In this document: positions 60,710-64,000 of the stretch, in pieces | Layout: each line of letters opens with the position of its first letter | How positions within the stretch are numbered: position 1 is the stretch's first letter | Source of the DNA: Cytospora piceicola | Taxonomy: Eukaryota > Ascomycota > Sordariomycetes > Diaporthales > Cytosporaceae | Direction: 5' to 3' | DNA length: 64,000 nt | Assembly (NCBI GenBank): GCA_023375675.1 | Contig: JALQBC010000005.1 | Location: 992,001 to 1,056,000, forward strand | Notes under the pieces: model-generated | What the model was told of the DNA's origin: nothing | What the model saw: only the letters and a program-made list of their open reading frames with translations | Database searches by the model: none | Program-made: the position numbers and the translations under genes

Positions 60710-62067
60710 TCACGTCCTCCGAACCAACGGCATCCTCTCCCTCACGTCTTCCCACTTCCCCAGATCAATCTCCACCAGCCCAATCACCCCGACCGACCCC
60801 TCCGGCACCCTCACCACTCCCTTCCCGTCCACCTCCTCCGCCGCGGGCAGCGCGCACCGGACCTCCCCCCACGGGTCCACCACCATGCTCCCCCCGTAGC
60901 TCACCCTCCCGCTCCCCTCCACCCCGGAGTGCCACCCTGCCTGCGCCGCGGCCACCACCCAGCACTGGCCCTCGACCGCCCTCGCCCGCAGCAGCACCTC
61001 CCAGTGGGCCCTCCCCGTCGGCACGGTGAAGGCCGACGGGTAGGCGAGGACCTGTGCGGGCTGCCACCCGCCGCCGCTCCCGCGCCCGGGGTGCGCGAGC
61101 GCCGCGGCCGGCTCCGGGAACCGCAGGTCGAAGCAGATCAGGCTGCCGACGCGGCCGACGGGGGTCGGGAAGGGCGGCGTGAGGGCGGCGCCGGCCCGGG
61201 TGTGCGCCGACTCGCGCAGGCGGCCGTAGTCGAAGAGGTGCAGCTTGTCGTAGTTCCTGGCCGGGTCGACGGCCCCCGTGGGGAGGATCCAGATGGTGCG
61301 GTTGAGGAGCTTGGTGGTGGGTTCTCCCGGCGGGGAGGGGGAGGGGGAGGAGGAGGGGGAGGGGGGCTGCTTCACCTGGACGGGGACGTGGACGCCCACG
61401 TGGACGTGGACGCCGTGCTGCTTCGCGGCGGCCTGCAGGCCTTGTACGAAGGGCGACTCGGACTCTGGCTTGGCGAGAGAGAGGGACTCTGCTGGCGACG
61501 AAGCTATGTAGTCTGATGCTTCGGGGAGGAAGAGGACCTAGATGGGGAGAGGTTTTGTGTGTGAGCCTGTGTTCTCATCAGAGAGGCCTGTCCAGTAAAA
61601 CGCTCCTGGCACGAGGATAGAACGTAGAACGAGTAGTGAGCCATAATGGAAAGAAGTCGACATCGAGGTTGCAGCCCGCAGAACGTCGTCTTTCGTGATC
61701 GCTCCGGAGAAACAACCTTGGTCCTCAACATGCTTGTGTGCAGCCCATCATCGTCCGCCCATATCATCCACTGCCTTCAGGAACGCGCCTCTCCTCCTGC
61801 CCACACAAGACCAAACACGCCAGGATCCCAGCACGTGACAAGACAGGACAATACAGGGACGGAAACGCACCTTTGCCCCAGCATCGGCAGCCTTCCTCAC
61901 CAGCTCGACACACTGGTCCAGGTTATGCGCCATCGACGACGTCGAGCATATCTGGCCGACCGCCTGCCCAACCGCCCCCAGATCAACCACGTCAGCGACA
62001 CAACGGCCTTTTCTCCCCTTGCATGGGCTCACACACGGGAAACGCTCGGTCTTACGGCGATCGCCAT
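60710..62067 (-). CDS. Carbon-nitrogen hydrolase, nitrilase superfamily (NIT1/NIT2-like amidase)
   Basis: Minus-strand exons 62056-62067 (MAIA only), 61871-61963 and 60710-61537; 310 residues. Introns are 92 and 333 bases, the second unusually long. The catalytic triad is visible: Glu41 in VLFLPEASDYI, Lys133 in NYDKLHLFDY, Cys170 in GSLICFDLRFPEPAAALA. AVGQICSTSSMAHNLDQC and the C-terminal SMVVDPWGEV and RERMPLVRRT also fit the family. Members hydrolyse amides; the closest eukaryotic relatives repair deaminated glutathione (NIT1) or omega-amidate alpha-ketoglutaramate (NIT2), but the substrate cannot be read here. A Pro/Ser-rich insert (about residues 83-105) is unusual. The TGA overlaps a perfect donor (GTGAGT), so a further short exon is possible; many fungal relatives extend beyond RRT. 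Confidence 0.88.
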
Positions 62068-63291
62068 CTTCACTGTGGCAGTGGCGCGGAAGCCTCGGTG
62101 CTGAGGCCTGCAGCTGCGGGTGCGCGAGGAGGACGTAAGGGCACCTGCAGGGAGGTGGTTGCGTGCCGTTTGTCGGACGATGATCAGGTGAGACGCAAGC
62201 CGTGTTGCCGGGCGGGATACAAACAGCATTGGTTTGGGAGAAGCAGGGGATTTGCGGTGTCTGGGCGAGCGTCTCCTTCTCAAATGACTGAGGCTTTATT
62301 ACGGACGTGGGGGTCTCAACGCGTGGGGAGTGAGAGTGTGAAGCCGCAGGTCTACGTGAATCAGCAATAGGTTGCGTCACTTATCGGTCGCCCCATACGC
62401 ATACGCACACGCATACGCATACTGTGTGTAATCTTATCTCCGGAACCTCCATCCAATACAGACATTCACTTCAACAGTCGTATCGCTTTTGGGACGGTAT
62501 GATCATCCATTCTCCCACAATTTCAGATCAAAAGAAAACTGTAGACCACCGTGTTCAGGGCCTCTCACCATCCGAGGCAAGCACCTGCATACTAATTTAA
62601 GAATTCAGCCTAATCCCGGTGGTCCGTCCTTCCATCTCGTCTCTATCCACCAAGGGAGGCGCACTCTGATGGCTCTCATCTGAGCCTCAAGCAGCCCTTC
62701 TCCCTGATGTCACTGAGAGGCCGAAAGCATAAATAAAATAATGAAGAGACTCCTTTTGGTGTGATCTCCGAATCGGATCGAATGCGTTGCCTTCCCTACC
62801 GAATGCCCTTTCATGTAACGCCAGGCTGAAATCAGAAAACAATACAATGTGAGTTATTAGACCCCATGGAGCAGACAAGATCTTCCTGATCTACCGCCAA
62901 TCTCGCTCACGTTTGGTCCGGACTCGATTCACCCCCTGACCTTGTTTCCGGGCCGTGCTTCGTCAATGCCTCCTTTCGCTTCTCTCGTTTCAGAAGCCGT
63001 ACACTCGCCCTCCTTCTCTCTTGCCGGACACTGGGGTCTTTGCCGAGACGTTCGCATTCTCTTGCTACGTCCGCAGACCGCTTGGTTTTACGGCCACATT
63101 ACGTCCTCAATTGTGCCGTAAAAGACGGAGCGGGTGCTCCAGGCTGAGGCGTCGTAGTCGATGTAGCTGTTGGGCAAAACTTCTGTGCTCGACCGTTCCG
63201 TAAAAGACGGCGCAGGTATTATCTGCTGAGGTGGCGTAGTCAAAGTAGGTTTTGGGCAAACTTCCGTGCTCGACCGTGTCGCAGGCTGTGC
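62068..63291. other. Spacer between nitrilase start and TAF4 stop
   Basis: Promoter of the nitrilase-like gene and 3' region of TAF4, both minus strand. It holds short CGCATA hexamer units near 62396-62420 and an imperfect tandem repeat of about 82 bases next to TAF4 (listed separately). No gene recognised. Confidence 0.55.
63116..63278. repeat. Two tandem copies of an imperfect repeat of about 82 bp
   Basis: Unit 1 starts at 63116 and unit 2 at 63198. Both begin CCGTAAAAGACGG, share a central gtagtc segment, then ttgggcaaa, and end gtgctcgaccgt. They differ by several substitutions and about a one-base length change, so the duplication is not recent. The first 13 bases can form a small CCGT/ACGG hairpin. 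It lies immediately 3' of the TAF4 stop. Confidence 0.9.
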
Positions 63292-64000
63292 CTATCGAGG
63301 CTCGGAGTCGTCAAGCTTCAGGTAAGCCTTTTGGAGGGCCAGTTTCTCCCTACCATCACGCTCCAGGACGGTCACCCAGTCACGCAGCTGGATGTTCTTG
63401 CCCTTCTCGCTGTACTCTCGCCAACTGCCGAGTTTATATCGACCCTCCTGGGTGAGTGACTTGTTCTCGGGAGCTTTCGCAGCCGTGGTCGGAACAGGCG
63501 TGCCGGGGGCGGCGCCAGTCGGCCGGTTTGGTGTGGCCGGGGTGTTTGCTCCCATGGACATCCAGGAATACTTCTTCTTGCCACCGCCCAGGAACTTCAT
63601 CGTCGTCTTGTTGACGCTCTCTGCCGAAGCATCGTGTTTCTGCGCGGCAATCTTCTTCTGCTCCTTCTTAGTTGGTGCCTTCTCGGGCTCGGGTGCCATC
63701 CCGCCCGGCGTTCCAGGTGCCGCGGAGCCAGCACGGGACCCGTTCCCTGTGGTGTCTCCATTCATACGCTTTTGACGTTTCCGCAACCTGGCCTCCTCTG
63801 CTTCCCTCTCAGCCTTGCCCATCTCCCGTAGTACTTGGGCCAGGTGGTTCGTCGGCGGCACACCCGGTCTACTGGGGTTGTTGCTTGCATCGAAAGAGCC
63901 TGTGCAATAACGTCAGTACATGGCCAAACCGCCAATCGCGAAAGGGCGTTCTGCTCACGCTTGCGTTGAATGGCGCTGCCACTGGCACCATTCTCAACTC
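63292..64000 (-). CDS. TAF4: TFIID subunit TAF4, C-terminal region (truncated by window)
   Basis: Minus-strand exons 63959-64000 (continuing beyond the window) and 63292-63899; the 59-base intron has a gtgagc donor and acceptor acag. The last 202 residues from the intron onward include RPGVPPTNHLAQVLREMGKA, a basic RLRKRQKRMNG stretch, a Pro/Gly/Ala-rich linker, EQKKIAAQKHDASAESVNKT, KFLGGGKKKYSWM and the C-terminal NIQLRDWVTVLERDGREKL, which match the conserved C-terminal domain of fungal TAF4. TAF4 pairs with TAF12 by a histone fold (outside the window) and stabilises TFIID (family knowledge). This is the second TFIID subunit in the window, about 44 kb from TAF13. The start is not visible. 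Confidence 0.88.

Noticed and set aside
60578..61516. 312-codon plus-strand frame opposite the nitrilase gene
   Set aside because: Shadow frame of low-complexity His/Pro/Arg composition; the minus strand carries the catalytic triad.

Overview
The window is nuclear DNA of a filamentous ascomycete (Pezizomycotina, most likely a Sordariomycete). The evidence is short introns of roughly 45-380 bases with GTRNGT donors and CTAAC/CTGAC-type branch sites, strongly fungal versions of conserved eukaryotic proteins, CT-rich leaders, and scattered copies of the palindromic word TACCTAGGTA. I see no bacterial operon, CRISPR array, rRNA, tRNA, or transposon reading frame.

Layout. 0-10 kb, plus strand: the 3' end of the ribosome-biogenesis gene BRX1, a lineage-specific F-box-like gene, a class II histone deacetylase (HDA1/Clr3 type with a C-terminal Arb2-like domain, five exons), and an SRRM1-like Arg/Ser-rich protein. 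11.1-12.4 kb, minus strand: glyceraldehyde-3-phosphate dehydrogenase with three coding exons. 12.4-18.6 kb: gene-poor, with weak traces of decayed coding sequence. 18.6-20.3 kb: a divergent pair, TAF13 (minus) and the tiny secretory gene KSH1 (plus). 20.3-30.8 kb: gene-poor, ending in a long pyrimidine-rich leader for a SOK1/TCP11 gene (30.8-32.8 kb). 34.4-43.0 kb: a dense housekeeping cluster holding a PLP-homeostasis protein (plus), AP-2 complex alpha subunit (minus, seven exons), NDUFAF5-like complex I assembly methyltransferase (plus) and ARPC5 of the Arp2/3 complex (minus). 43-60.7 kb: about 17.7 kb without a recognisable protein-coding gene except one doubtful micro-ORF behind what looks like a spliced leader. 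60.7-64 kb, minus strand: a nitrilase-superfamily amidase and the C-terminal part of TAF4.

How the genes relate. This is a syntenic housekeeping block, not a pathway cluster. Two TFIID subunits (TAF13, TAF4), a chromatin deacetylase and a splicing-matrix-type protein act in nuclear gene expression. KSH1, AP-2 alpha and ARPC5 act in secretion, endocytosis and actin. GAPDH, the PLP protein, NDUFAF5 and the nitrilase are metabolic or mitochondrial. Divergent pairs (TAF13/KSH1, AP-2 alpha/NDUFAF5) share short intergenic promoters. Exon boundaries were worked out by hand from splice signals, reading frame and family continuity.

I did not find a convincing new biological system. The most unusual signals are abrupt GC-rich blocks inside several genes, the TACCTAGGTA palindrome clusters, many G/C homopolymer runs in the gene-poor stretches, an imperfect tandem repeat of about 82 bp beside TAF4, and the leader-like locus at 54.5-56.1 kb.
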